From: Anthonomus grandis grandis
Taxonomy: Eukaryota; Arthropoda; Insecta; Coleoptera; Curculionidae
NCBI RefSeq assembly: GCF_022605725.1
Contig: NC_065567.1
Coordinates: 30,111,127-30,175,126, forward strand
Direction of reading: 5' to 3'
Length of the DNA: 64,000 nucleotides
The position numbers were made by a program, and so were the translations under genes. The notes below the pieces were generated by a model. That model did no database searches. It was not told the DNA's origin and was given only the letters and a program-made list of their open reading frames with translations. The stretch's first letter is position 1. The number at the start of each line of letters is the position of its first letter. This document shows positions 35,241 to 47,420 of the stretch, piece by piece.

Positions 35241-36814
35241 AGCATCCTTTCACATTGAATCAAATAATGTTGGCCTGACTCCTGACAGGCCCGTAATAAT
35301 TTTTCGACTTTTAAAAGATACATAAGTAACGTAAATGTCCAAAGAGCCAAACATAGAGGCGAAGACCACCATAACAGAGATTAACACCAGGCCGCGAGCC
35401 TAATACCCATGATTATGAGTTTTTATAAATACCTGGTCTTAAATTTAAAGTTTCTTTTAAACGGGTCGTTCATTGTGTTAGGATTAGCTTTGGAGGAATA
35501 ATAATAACCTTTTTAAATAGGAAAGGAACGGATTCAGTTTTGAGAAGAAGATGACGAGTCTTAGCGTGATGGACATGTTTATCTTAGTCAGTGTTTTTAA
35601 GAGTCGAGATGTAAATCTGTTAATCTTCGGTGGATTTGTATTTCGGTCGGAAATGAATTTAAGGGATATTTGCCCCGCATAATATAAACGTAACCGTTTT
35701 ATAAATAACGTAATTATTTTAAACATGTTTGCATTACTTTTTATCAGCAAACGGCTTTATTACCACTTAAGATTTCAATCTTTTCATGACGTTATAACTT
35801 TTTTATTATTAAAGCATAACGCTAAAAGAGGAAACGGCGTATTATGTTTTAGCTTTATGGAAAAAGTGTTTTTAAATTAGGTAGCCGCGTATTTACTTTA
35901 TTGCGTGGCAATAAAACCGAAATAAAGTTTTATAATCATTGCACAAAGTTGCAAGGATCGAAATGTTTTTTTTTTAATTGAGGGTGTTGTTAAAAAAGGA
36001 ATTTTTTTGTTGGTCGTTAAAATTTATTGGGTGTTTTTTCCTTTAGTGGATTTATAGGTTTACAGATTTTTTTTTTGGTAAACCGACTTATGGTATCACC
36101 GTTTTATTTTTTAATTACTCTCTAGATTTTCTGGAAATTTTATTTATTCTTGTATGGATTGCGTGATAAGGTGCAAAAGTATTGCACATTCCTGATAAAA
36201 ATTGACCTAAATATTTTCTAGTATGAATATTTAATTAATTTTAATTAAAAAAAATCGTGTTTAATTTATCCAATTGCCATTGTTTATGATATCTCAAACT
36301 AAGTGAGGGATAATAAATTAAAAAAAAAAATTTCCTTATAATCGTACTGAATTACTGTATAGAAGTTGCGTTTGTCTTCCATAATTAATTTTCAATTAAA
36401 AAAAAAATTTTTTTTTACAATAATTTATGATATTTTTAAAGAGAGGATAAAAAAATAAAAATTAATACTTTTCCATCATTTTCTATTACATTATTTAATT
36501 TCTACTGCTGTCTGATTTTTTTTTTAAATATGCTTTCCTTGCATAGATAATACATTTGTTTTGTTTTAATATTCGTTTTTAGTATTTTAGCAAAAAAAGT
36601 AAAGTTTCCAAAATGTCAATTTAATTGTATTAATAATTCCTAAAAAAAAAACTTTATGAAAACTATTTTTTATGCAAACTTTTATATTGCAAGAATTGTT
36701 CAAATTAATTTCCATTGTGTCCTAAAAAGCCATTTCAACTGAAATTCTCTAAAACAATACTAATAAAATATAAAAAATACAACCTATAAAATGTAATAAA
36801 AAAACAGGAAATTA
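35241..36814. other. AT-rich intergenic DNA without a supported gene
   Basis: About 35260-35960 is unique and somewhat less AT-rich (for example AACACCAGGCCGCGAGCC). From about 35960 onward it is extremely AT-rich with many A and T homopolymers. The 88-codon minus-strand ORF at 35484-35750 has no recognisable domain. Confidence 0.4.
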
Positions 36815-37203
36815 AAATAAAAAACACTTGTTTTATCCTTATTTGATTATTGTGATATGGTATATTCGGATTCATTGACTAAAGACTCCGCTTACTCAAT
36901 ACAAAAACTTCAGAATTGTTGCATCCGTTTTTCTTACAAAATTCCATTTAGAAGCCACATTTCTCCTTATTTAAACAATAACTTAATTCTAAATATGAAA
37001 AATCGTAGAAAATATCACATGTATTCCTTCGTGAATAAAATTATAAAAACTAGGGAGCCATTATATTTAGCTAACAATTTTCTTCATGAGCATAACACTA
37101 GATTTATAAATTTATTTAGAATACCACAACATAGAACAGCAAATTTTCAAAAATCTTTTGTTTTTGTCGCCTCTCAACTTTGGAATAGACTTTTAAATTA
37201 AAC
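36815..37203 (+). pseudogene. 3'-terminal fragment of a LINE reverse transcriptase ORF
   Basis: An open stretch encodes the conserved C-terminal region of jockey/CR1-type LINE polyproteins: SLFDYCDMVY, then IQKLQNCCIRF, then ISPYLNN, EHNTRF and a closing SQLWNRLLN before TAA at 37201-37203. The catalytic domains are absent and a stop lies just upstream of 36815, so this is a 5'-truncated insertion, the usual outcome of incomplete LINE reverse transcription. It belongs to a different lineage from the intact LINE at 13-17.8 kb, whose C-terminus reads differently. The following few hundred bases may be its 3' UTR. Confidence 0.82.
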
Positions 37204-37624
37204 ATTAAAAGAGCTGAGCCGCTCGATCTTCTATTGCTGTCTACTTATTATTGTTATAAATATTAATTAATTTATCTTTCCTGCATATCCAGAACCCCCG
37301 CCTGCTTCGCCTTACTTAAATACTTAAATATGATACTCAGCACATGCATGTCTCGATTAATTAAGAAAATCTTTTTTTTACTTTTTACTTTTAAGGTTTT
37401 TGAAGGGCTATGCCACATCTTATGATGAACCTGTGTAAACGGTTCTCTATAATCGAGGCATGGTCCTATTTGTCATGTATTTGATAGGTTGTACAACATA
37501 TGTATACAGTGCATTTTTTTTTATCTCGGGTCATAGAGTTTTAAGTGTAATATTTTCAACCCCATGTTAGAACCTGTTCTATTTAATCGATAGGATTGAA
37601 ACTTGGAACAAGTGAAGTTTAAGT
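37204..37624. other. Probable 3' UTR of the LINE fragment and intergenic DNA
   Basis: No ORF. The sequence just after the RT fragment (GAGCTGAGCCGCTCGATC..., CCAGAACCCCCGCCTGC...) is less AT-rich and may be the LINE 3' UTR. No poly(A) tail could be fixed before the next element at 37627. Confidence 0.4.
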
Positions 37625-37626
37625 TA

Positions 37627-39082
37627 ACAGACTTTAAAAAATCCCATTATTTTGCAAAAAAATTTGCGAGAAACCTATTTAAAATACGTTTTTCTGATGA
37701 AAAAGTTTGCTTTTTCTGCACCTCGTAACCTTCATTACCTTTACACTTCAAAGCAGGTAGACAAATATCTGACAGTGACACAAAATAATTTCCTCAAAAT
37801 CTCAAAAATATATTTTCAAAAATCAACAATAAACAAATAAAACCTTTTAAATAAATTGTTCAAAGTGACCTCCAAATTGAGCCAAACAAAAGCCCAGACA
37901 GTTGTAGAAAGGAGCTGCCGGGGAGTAATGGTACGCGAAGCCTCGATAATTCTATTACGAAGTTCTTCGATATTGTTGGGTCTGCCTCTAACAATATCAA
38001 ACACTTTCGATGATAGATAGCCCCAATAAAAGTTATCTAAAGGCGAAAGATCGGGGCTTCGCGCCGGCCATTTAGATGGCCCAAAACGTCCAATCCAGCG
38101 TCCTGGGAACGTGGCATTCAAAAACTCGGTAACAGTCGCTGCACTATGAGCGGGGGCTCCATCATGTTGAAAAATTATCCTGCCATTTTGAACAGCGTTT
38201 CCTAATGCGGGAAATAATTCTAAATATTTTGCAGTATTTAGGCTACCCTCTATGAAAAATGGTCCAATTATTCGATCTCCAAGAATTTCTGCCCACACGT
38301 TAAGTTTCTATCTTGTTTGGGTATGCGTTTTCTGGATGACGTGAGGATTTTCTCGCGCCCATATTCGAGTATTCGAGACGTACCATTTGTACAGAAAGTA
38401 CTTTCGTCTGAAAATAGTATTTTGTTTGTAATTGTGGGGTCGTTGTTAATTCATTCCATCCACTGTTCACGAAATTGCATTCTAAGAAAATAATCATTAG
38501 GCAAGAGTTCTTGAACATTTTTAACTGTAAAAGATTTGTATTTTTCTTTTTTCATTGCCTTATAGCAACTACTCCTACTTTTTCCGGTAACTTCAGCAAA
38601 CTGAGTAAAACTATTTGTTAGATTTTCTTCAACGGCCAAGCATACCTCCATTTTAAATTCTTCGTCTACTACAGTTTCGGTTCTTTTTCGTTTTAAGTGG
38701 AACTGGCGATGCATCCAATCGTAATAAATTTTTCATGAAACCGTTGTACAGTTGATCTAGACGGCACGGGATGGTTAGGATAAGACACGGCAAAATTATC
38801 TACCACTTCTTGCGCCGACATTCCTCTAATGTAGTTTGAAATCATCTCAATACGTTCCTTCGTAGTGTAAATCGACATTTTAAAGAGTTTTTGAACAATT
38901 TCAATGGAGCAAAAAATTATTATTTTGTGTCACTGTTAGATATTTGTCTACCTGCTTTGAAGTGTAAAGGTAATGAAGGTTACGAGGTGCAGAAAAAGCA
39001 AACTTTTTCATCAGAAAAACGTATTTTAAACTGATTTTTCGCAATTTTTTTTTGCAAAATAATGGGATTTTTTAAAGTCTGT
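37627..39082 (-). mobile_element. DD41D-type Tc1/mariner-superfamily transposon with long inverted repeats
   Basis: The left terminal repeat (37627-37788) and right terminal repeat (38919-39082) are near-identical inverted copies. The left starts ACAGACTTTAAAAAATCCCA, the right ends AAAGTCTGT, and both inner ends contain GTGTCACTGT or its complement. TA lies at 37625-37626 and 39083-39084, as expected for this superfamily. Length is 1456 bp. The two ends differ by only a handful of bases, so insertion is not very old even though the transposase gene is broken. Confidence 0.9.
37816..38878 (-). pseudogene. DD41D transposase with N-terminal DUF4817-like helix-turn-helix, inactivated
   Basis: Read on the minus strand from ATG 38878: an N-terminal helix-turn-helix of the DUF4817 type (YTTKERIEMISNYIRG... 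VPSRSTVQRFHEKF). A frameshift near 38695 precedes a second DNA-binding block, and a TGA follows REQWME at about 38451. The catalytic domain has ILFSDESTFCTNG (first Asp), then after further frameshifts WAEILGDRIIGPFF, IIFQHDGAPAHS (second Asp) and SPDLSPLDNFYWGYL (third acidic residue, Asp). Exactly 41 residues separate the second and third Asp, giving DD41D. The open C-terminal piece is 37816-38298. Not functional as it stands. Confidence 0.88.
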
Positions 39083-39257
39083 TAACATTCACAAACCATC
39101 ATCATATATATTCGTTTTTACAGGTATTATTATGAATGAAAATTTGGTCTTTAACAGGCTGATCATAACAATCAGCTGTAAAAGTTATAAAAAAGGTTTT
39201 ATTCATATTTAAAGAGAGTAAATTCTGATTTAACGACAGGTGTATCTGTGCACTGAC

Positions 39258-39472
39258 CTAATAAAATTAGATTTTTTTTATGGGGTTTTCTAAAAGAAAT
39301 TGTTTATAGTAGAAATCTACCTACAACGGCAGTAGATATGGAGCAGAGAATACGGGATGCGTTTGCTCAAGTAACTCCACAAATGCTACATGAAGTAGAA
39401 AGCAGAAGTTTTCAGGAACGTATAAATTTATGTTTTGAACAAAAGAGAGGACATATTGAACACTTAATATAA
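39258..39472 (+). pseudogene. C-terminal remnant of a second mariner-type transposase
   Basis: The plus strand encodes TDLIKLD and then, after a one-base shift in a run of eight T, FFLWGFLKEIVYS. It continues openly through TPQMLHEVE to CFEQKRGHIEHLI and TAA at 39470-39472. This is the standard tail of transposases whose third catalytic block reads PDLTPLDFFLWG. It lies in the opposite orientation to the adjacent DD41D element and outside its inverted repeats, so it is a separate, older insertion of which only the last ~70 codons survive. Confidence 0.78.
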
Positions 39473-39610
39473 TAATAATAAAATGATAAATATTTTTAAC
39501 ATGCTTGTTTAATTATTATCGTGAATATTTTAAAAACAACTAAAGATAACTAATATGTTTACATAATAAAAAATGTTCATGTATTAAATCTTCATTAAAT
39601 GGATAAAAAA

Positions 39611-39692
39611 TATACAGGGTTCCATTTAAAAAAAGCGAGAAATGGAGCTTTGAAATTCGTAAAATATGATTGCTACTACGAACACCCTGTAT
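39611..39692. mobile_element. Short MITE-like element with TATACAGGGT ends
   Basis: An 82-bp segment is bounded by TATACAGGGT and ACCCTGTATA. A related copy with a preserved right end (ACCCTGTATA at 39986-39995) and the shared inner block TTCCATTTAAAAAAA lies about 300 bp downstream. This suggests a small non-autonomous DNA element; no coding capacity. Confidence 0.55.
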
Positions 39693-40249
39693 ATGACAGA
39701 AGGAAACAATTTAAGTCAAAGTAATTCTCCATTCTTCCAGAATCCCAATTAAGTCCAATATTGACATTGAATTAACATTTCTAGTGTCAAGATGAAATTA
39801 AATGATTTTTAGATTTTTTTTATAAAAAAAATTATTGCAGTCAAACTGCGCATGACAAAGCAGCCATATTTAGCGCGTATACGCTTAGGTATAAAATAGG
39901 TATAAAATAGTCTTAGAAATAAAATAAAAAGAATGGCATTCCATTTAAAAAAAATGCTGCTTATATCGCCCTACTTTTTTGAAGCACCCTGTATACTTCA
40001 AAATATTTTCCAGATATGCGCTATCGGGTCCCAAAATTTTTTTAAGAGGTTAGAAAATTTTAACCTAATTTTTTTAGGCTTTATGGGAGACCGACGCACT
40101 GTTGCAGGACCCTGTACCTATATTCTACAGTTATTTAAATAACCTTGATAAATATACCAATAGTTTTAATTTAAAAACAGCATTTTTGAACCTAGATAAT
40201 GTCTAGAACCAGGAAAAATTTTAAAAAAACTTAATGTCCACTTATTTGT
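39693..40249. other. AT-rich DNA with a partial copy of the 82-bp MITE
   Basis: Apart from the partial MITE copy at about 39930-39995 I see no structure. The 69-codon ORF at 39933-40142 overlaps this repeat and has no domain. Confidence 0.4.
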
Positions 40250-40985
40250 GATAAAAAATTACATAACTACTACAATTTTCATAGTGGTACGCCTTACTTT
40301 TGAGAAGTAAAACAGGATTCTTTCACGTTTTACTTGAAAACTTTAAGGTTATGTAAGAAAATTATAGATACAAAAACTATAGATTTTTTTATCACCCATA
40401 ATTTTCCTAAAAAGCATTTTTTTCTCAGGTCATAATTTTCTGCAAAAAAAAAACGTTTTTCATAAGCTCTACCCTTGCCCCCCCACCCACCCCACACAAC
40501 TTACCAGTAAGAAATTATTTTCAAAAATCATTGTTTTCCAAAATAATACGCATGAATAACAGCTGGTTTCGTCATTAATATCTAATATAATGACACAGTT
40601 TGTTTATTAAAATTTGATATAATTATATATGTATGTACATTAATAAATATTTAATACAAAAACTGTGCTAGTAGATTAGATATTATTGACGAAAAACAGT
40701 GATTTTTCAAAGAAATTTCTTACTGTGCAAATGTTTGGGGTGGGTGGGGGGGTAAGGGTTGTGTTAATGAAAAACAATGTTTTTGCAGAAAATTTATATT
40801 CAATATTTAATTTGATAACACTGTTTATTGAAATTTGATATAATTATATATATAAGTATTTACTATAAAAACAACGTTATTTGATTGGATAATATGGACG
40901 AAAAATTGTGATTTTTAAGAAGAATTTCATCACATATTTGAAGTGTAACAATTAAATTTAAAAACCAGATATATAGATCCCGTGT
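40250..40985 (+). repeat. Solitary R650 unit
   Basis: It has a C-rich block at about 40478, an inverted G-rich block at about 40737 and the terminal ATATTTGAAGTGTAAC. It shares its 5' flank (AACTACTACAATTTTC..., ACTATAGATTTTTTTATCACC) with the 31.4-kb unit. It shows that the family is dispersed as well as tandem. Confidence 0.85.
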
Positions 40986-43818
40986 AGTTGAATTTGAATT
41001 AACACCCTATATATTATTATATCATCCACAATATAAAATGTATTTTCCAAGTGCTTAAATAAAACAAACAGAATTAAACTCAGAAAACTTACCTGTTCAG
41101 TAAAGGTATTGGATAGCAAGATCCAAAATCGGTAAAATCATTAACATCGACTCGAGATTCACACCCGCAACATAATAATTTACTCGAATTATATAAACTG
41201 AACTAAAACTATTTTGTTCCAATTAAATAACGAAATTCCATTCCTCCTCGGGCCGGGTGATATGCGTGGCATTCCTCAAGTGTCGCATCAGTTTAGTATA
41301 TACGCGTCCCTATATTATAATAAGTAATAAGTGTTAACGAATATCAAATATTTATAGTTTTGCACGAAATACCCAATTTTTCTCAAATAACTTAAAACTT
41401 TTAAAAGATTGCTATGAAGAGCCATAAGGGTTTGTATTTTTTTTTTTAATTAATTATGTAGTACTGTCAATATTTATTGGAACAACTATTTTTTTAATTG
41501 CGTTATTTCAACTATATTAATATAGTCACTTAGGAATGTACAGAGTGTTCGCATTTTCATGCCCCACTTGTGCATACTGTTATTCCAATTGTCATTTATT
41601 TTATTGTCTTGTTTTATGATATCTTAGCTAAAAGGGAAATTTAAGAATGAAACATGACCTTATCAGCTTTTTTCTGTAGTATCACTTCAAAGTGTTTTAA
41701 TAGTGGCATATGTAGTCCTTCATTCAAAAGTGTTCTGTTAATTACTTGAATCATTCCTGCAATATTTGCAGAAAACTTTTCAACATGCATATTATTTAAA
41801 TAAAGAAAATTTTTGAAAAACTCCAAGACAAATATCGAAATAAATAACTTTCTTGCCGGTATTTCTTTTTTTTAGGTTTTACCGCCTATTACCCAATAAA
41901 ACCTAAAGATCATAAAATACCCGTAATATTGGTAAAAGTTACCGGATAAGACGTAATAATATTTAACTCTGCATATTTTTTATTACGTTGTAAAGAACAC
42001 TTATTTAAGGGCTCCTTTTACGTGAGAGGCAATTCTTTATAAATTTAAGCAACATTTTATAGGTCCGCCCTCAATATAACCTTTTATTGATTAATATTTA
42101 TTAACAGTTATGCTAAGAGCTCATTGGAATTCCAATAACAAAATACAAAAAATCTCGGGCTATTAATTGTAACATTTAAATAGGGGAAATTGCAAATTCC
42201 GACACAAAAATATGAATGTTGCAAATATTTAAATTTCCAATTTGGCAGCAATTATAAATTGGGCTTTTATTAAATAGAGCCACTCGAACGGGAGTTTGGG
42301 CGTAATAATTTTAATGATTTTACACTTTTAACGAAATTAAACGGGAATTTTCACGGCCAGCTAAATAACGCTTTTTAGTATCAAAGGGCGCAAAATGATA
42401 TTAGATTAGCGGTTTTCATACACTGCACGTTTGATATTTTATTAAAAAAAAAAAATGAGGGCAAGGGGGTGTAGGGTTTATTATAAAAATTAAATGACGC
42501 GACGAATTGTTATTTACGAAAAAGCCTATAGAAAATGGCTTACCCGCATAGGAGCGTCGCGACGCCGTCGTCTACATGGGCCTGATTAACTCATAAACAA
42601 TTCATGTTATTTGGCGTCCGTCCATTCGGAGTGCGCCCTTGTATTTCCACATGCCTTCCATCATTTATTCAATAAGGTATTGTATACATTTTCAAAAAAA
42701 AAATTGACATTTTTAGTTATTTGGGAATTTCTATTTATAGTTCACGTAGGATAGGACAATAATTTATTCTAATCCCGGAAAAAAATCGATATTTTTATCT
42801 ACAAAAAAAAATCGAAATTTTTTTATAAAATGAGTGTTTTCATACGATATTAGATTAAGTGTAATAGAAAAACACAATTTTAGATTGATACCGATGATGT
42901 TAAGGAACTGAGACGGGGATATGTCTGAAAAACTGGTCAAAAAATTGAGATTCTGAGACACTCATGGCAAACAATTTTTGTTTTTAATAACAAAAGTTAA
43001 AATTGCCCTTTCTTATACTCTCATATTTAATGTACTGAATGATTCTATATATCGATTTGTTTATGCCCACTAAGCCCTTGCACTATAATAAACTTTCGAT
43101 TTATGTGTTTTAAAAAAATTATTGAATTTTCTTGGACATCACTTATTATAACATTAATTTTATCCTACATCACTAGAGCTAAAGAATGTTTCATGCACAT
43201 GCAACATCTGTTCTTATAAGTCACATGCAAATTATATAAGTTGTTCTAACCCATTAAGGTAATGCAATTTATTGAGAGTACCAGTTAAGTTTTAATGCTA
43301 ATGATCAATTTTAATTTGATTTTGTAGCTCATTAAAGGCATTGCGGTACTCAAAATACAAATTACACCTGCCTCCTAGGTGAACCCATTAGCAAGCAACA
43401 CGCCATCGTTTATACTTAACGAAATTAATAGAGAAGATTGAGCAGGTTATTACTATCCTTATACCAACAATGTTTTAATGCTTAAATAAAAGCCGCAGCC
43501 GAAGAAAATGACCTGCCCTAACTCGCATCTCTTCATTACCGCGAAGTCCTTAAGTCGATTTTAAAAACACTACCTGAGATAATCGCTTTACCTATGGTAA
43601 AGGTAAATGCATTAGCAGAGGCCTATTAGCCCTAAATCGTATTTAAAACCCCATGTTCTGAGGTCGATGCTTATTTTTTTAACTACCAAAAATTGCAGTG
43701 ACGTAATTATAGTTCTGTGTGTTTTATCGTCTTGGATATCCGAAATTATATCCCCGCTGAGGCTTTTGCAACAGAACATCTTTTAACGTTCCTTTAAAGA
43801 ACAACCTAGAACTTACAT
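40986..43818. other. Intergenic DNA with a less AT-rich island near 42260-42670
   Basis: No gene is supported; the 61-codon (41641-41826) and 65-codon (42764-42961) minus-strand ORFs have no recognisable domain. The segment 42260-42670 includes a CpG-rich core (GCGTCGCGACGCCGTCG at about 42553-42569), which is unusual for this window and could be a conserved regulatory element upstream of Toll. Confidence 0.4.
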
Positions 43819-46087
43819 GCATAACTTAAATGGATATTATATGATTTTAAACCAGTAAAAAAAATATTTTTTATTACATCTCTCTCAATTTTTGCCTGCG
43901 AATGCATAACTTAATTGGGTCTGATAAACAATATAATGAAAAATTGTAAATTTAATGGTTTATTTTTATTTCTATAATAGTGACCCAACCTCTAAGAAAC
44001 CGTAATAAATTTCGGTTATAAAAATTCTGGGTCACTTTGTGCCTTTTTTACCAAAGACCTTTTTGGTCATTTTATATAACCTTACATTGTAAAAAGTAAT
44101 ATTAGGTAATTTTTACTTCTTGACCTATTACCAATAAAAAATATTTTTGCCTAATTTTATGACCCCATAAAGGCCCTAAGAAGAATTCTCACTTTAAATA
44201 TTGTTACAAAATGAGTCAGTGTCCGCATGTAAATGTTTAATTTTACAAAACATGCGGAATTTCGCGATCCGTGAAATAAGTTTTCCCTCATACAATATTT
44301 GATGCGACAATATGACACTTTATTCATTGGGGAATCGTAACGGGAAATTAGTTTCGTGTCCATGCGACTCTTATAGTAAAATGTCAGCATGTAACGTATA
44401 CGAATGATAATTCGAAAAAAAATTTATAAGAGTTTTACTTTGTTTGTGCCCTTGTGAGTATGACTATCCGATAAACCACTTAGGCATAATTTAACTGGAT
44501 ATGATATATTTTTTGTAATAACTTTCCTTATTATGGCAAATGCACCCGAAACCCAGGCAGTTTTAATTATTTATTAATATGTCAAAATACAGAAACTAAT
44601 TAGGGCAAAACATTTTTTATACTCCTAATAAAAACTACCAACAGGGTTTCAATAATAAATCAGTGGCCATTAAACTATATATATGTTCGCCGTATACACA
44701 TATTATATTAAAATTAATTAATAAATATGTATTATTCAATTTGCCGAGTCGATTAAAAAAGCAACACTCGCCTATTGAATAAAATATCATATTTTATTTT
44801 ACAAGCCACTACATATCAAATTTAATAATTTGCTTAATTATTAACTCAAATGAAAAGTTTTAGGTGGATCGCATGTTGCTGCATTTACAAATTTACAAAA
44901 TCGCGGTTAATGTTCTGTGTTTTATTTTGTTGATATCGAAAAGGAATTTAATTAAACCTTGATTGAATGGAAATAAATTAAATTTGTTAGTGTAAAAAAT
45001 TTATTCAAAAAAAAGTTAAATTAGCTTGACAACATACTGCTTAGTACCACATGCTAAGTTGGTGAAAGCGCTGGGAAACCAGTTAACTCTACCTGAACAC
45101 AATATATTTTCGTTTCTCTTGATGGGTACTACCTACAGAAAGGTTTTGCCTTGACGGTGATATTGGAGATGAGAGAACTAAGAAGTTTTCGGGAGAAGAT
45201 ATTTTTCACAATTTTTTATTGACTTAATTAATTTTTTTAATAAAACTTGCATAATTTTAAAAGATATGACGGCTTTTTTATAAAAAAATATTATTTCACA
45301 GTTTAAAGCTAAATGATACAAAATTAGTGGTATAATTGGTTGTTAATGCATAACCTTAATGGATATGATCAATTTTATTTAAAGTATTATTGAATACATT
45401 TACAATAGAATTTAAGCCACTATTGATATAAATTTATTTCTTCGTAGTTTTACAAATTTATTAATTTTAATATTAGTACTCTACATTTTATTTTAAGTGT
45501 TCCAATTGAACCAAGTGAAAAATTAAAATTATTATTAGTCAAATTTTTACACTAATTAAGAAAATATGAGGTAAAGCGGTACTTAGCATAATTTTAATGG
45601 ATACGTTTTTGTTTACGTAATTACGCGCTTATATAAATACGAAATATATAAATTGTAAAGTAACTGTTGTTTAATACTGCCCTGAATTTTTTTTATTGTT
45701 AATAAAAGTAACACAAACTGTAATTATGTTTGTAAATATTTTTAAATATGTTTTTAATGAAACAGTAAGAGCAAGAAAAAAATCACTAATTTATACTTAA
45801 TTTTGCTGGATACAAAGTATAGTTATTTAAAATGTTAATATACTAATATAAAAAAATATTATTTCTCATATTAAATGCTTTTCAACATTTTACTTTTGCA
45901 TAACCTTAATACATATGATTTATTTTTTAGGTAATAAATTTAAAAAAAATCCCAATATTTTGAAGTACTATAGACTGTGTGTGCATCTTAAATAAATAAT
46001 ATTAAGGCCAAGTATAAAAAAAAACATTTTAGAATAGGGAAAAATTACAATAGCACTAAGTAGTTTAATTTGTAAAAAATACATATC

Positions 46088-46420
46088 TATAACTGCCTTA
46101 AATCGGCCTAGTTCCTATTTTTTTTTATACTAGATTTATTCTTAAGTTGCAGAATTGCAGAAGATTATATTGTTTCTAGAAGAGCTCAATATAAAATTCT
46201 ACTAGAAAATTTTTCCTTACTGTATTTCACATTTCACAAATTTATTATAAAAAAAAATAAAATTATTAAAATGTAACTTTGTCTTATAAATATATTTAAT
46301 TCTGGTAGTTACAAATAGTTGAAGAAATGCCAAATAAAATTCTTATATTAATTAATCTCCTAAAGAAATATTAGGTAGTTCGTAGCATAACTTTAATGGA
46401 TATGAGTAAGTTTTTAAAGC
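46088..46420 (+). repeat. Duplicated ~335-bp segment (partner at 47978-48320)
   Basis: This segment matches 47978-48320 in order and orientation: both contain AAGTTGCAGAA, TTTGTCTTATAAATATATTT, GAAATATTAGGTAGTT and end with the CATAAC-GGATATGA motif and GAGTAA. Identity looks moderate with several indels. The copies are about 1.9 kb apart, so this is an old direct duplication upstream of Toll. Confidence 0.8.
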
Positions 46421-47126
46421 CTAAACCGCATCTTTTACTTTAATTTTCAGTAAAATGTTAATATGTTTAATTTGTTTAATCTTTTTACAAAAAATGATGT
46501 TAAAAAGAAAAACAGTCAAGCTTTTAGACTCTACTGGACCAAGGTATTGAGCATGTTAATTTATTCTTAATCTAGCAACAATCAATCAAAAACAGAAATA
46601 AATAAATACAAAATTATAATCAAAAATAAGTTGCAGATTACAATCGGAAAAGACCTATACTCTTATCTTATAACTAGCACTAACCTATTATCATCTGAGA
46701 AATTTATTCAAATACATATTATACACATGTCTTTTGTAAAAAAATTAAATTAAAAATTTAATTTAATATTAAAGTAATACTACCCTTTTAATAACTAATC
46801 CTTAAATTTTGTTCAATCAAGCTTCAAGAAATCAGAGGGAATTTTGTTATAAAAAAATACCTTGTTCTAGGTAAAAACTGCGCTTAAATTGAGCACTTTT
46901 AAAAATTAGCCTTTCTCGTATTGATAATCTTCATTATAATTGCCGATTATTTACAAAAGTACCTAAATAAAGTATGTTACTGTCCTTTATTTTAAGCCAA
47001 TTTTTTTTGTTGATACCTAGTCAAATTTTCTCTTACTAAATACAAAACGCACACACGAATTTTGTTTTCTTGCTTTAATTCTACTATTTAAATGAAAAAT
47101 TATATAAAAAATCGCAATAGTTAAAA

Positions 47127-47420
47127 TTAATATATAAATATTATATTAAATTTTTTGCAGTGTGTCAGAGTGTCAAAAAGTATCCTCAAATTCTTTACAG
47201 ACTTAACAAATTTAAGTTTTGTATTATCTATATGAATATTGTTGTTATTTTTAACGCAATTTACCTTGTTTATGTTTCCAAAAATCACAGCACTAGTTTT
47301 TGAAGAATTAAGAATTAAATTAGGCATTTACAATACCATCTACAAATAGGATCTAAATATTTATATATTTAAAAAGTTAAATTCGAAAATATCAAGTTTT
47401 ATTATTTTATTATGTATGGA
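47127..47420 (-). pseudogene. LINE reverse-transcriptase remnant
   Basis: The minus strand encodes PNLILNSSKTSAVIFGN and, about 25 residues on, VKSVKNLRILFD. These correspond to the conserved LNxxKT and VKNLGxxxD motifs that follow the FADD box in jockey-like LINE RTs. Upstream in the reading direction (47330-47420) stops interrupt the frame, and downstream the homology fades. It is a short decayed fragment lying inside the upstream region of Toll. Confidence 0.65.

Noticed and set aside
41641..41826. 61-codon minus-strand ORF
   Set aside because: No recognisable domain; could be a chance frame.
44157..44390. 77-codon minus-strand ORF
   Set aside because: No recognisable domain or conserved motif; isolated in AT-rich DNA.
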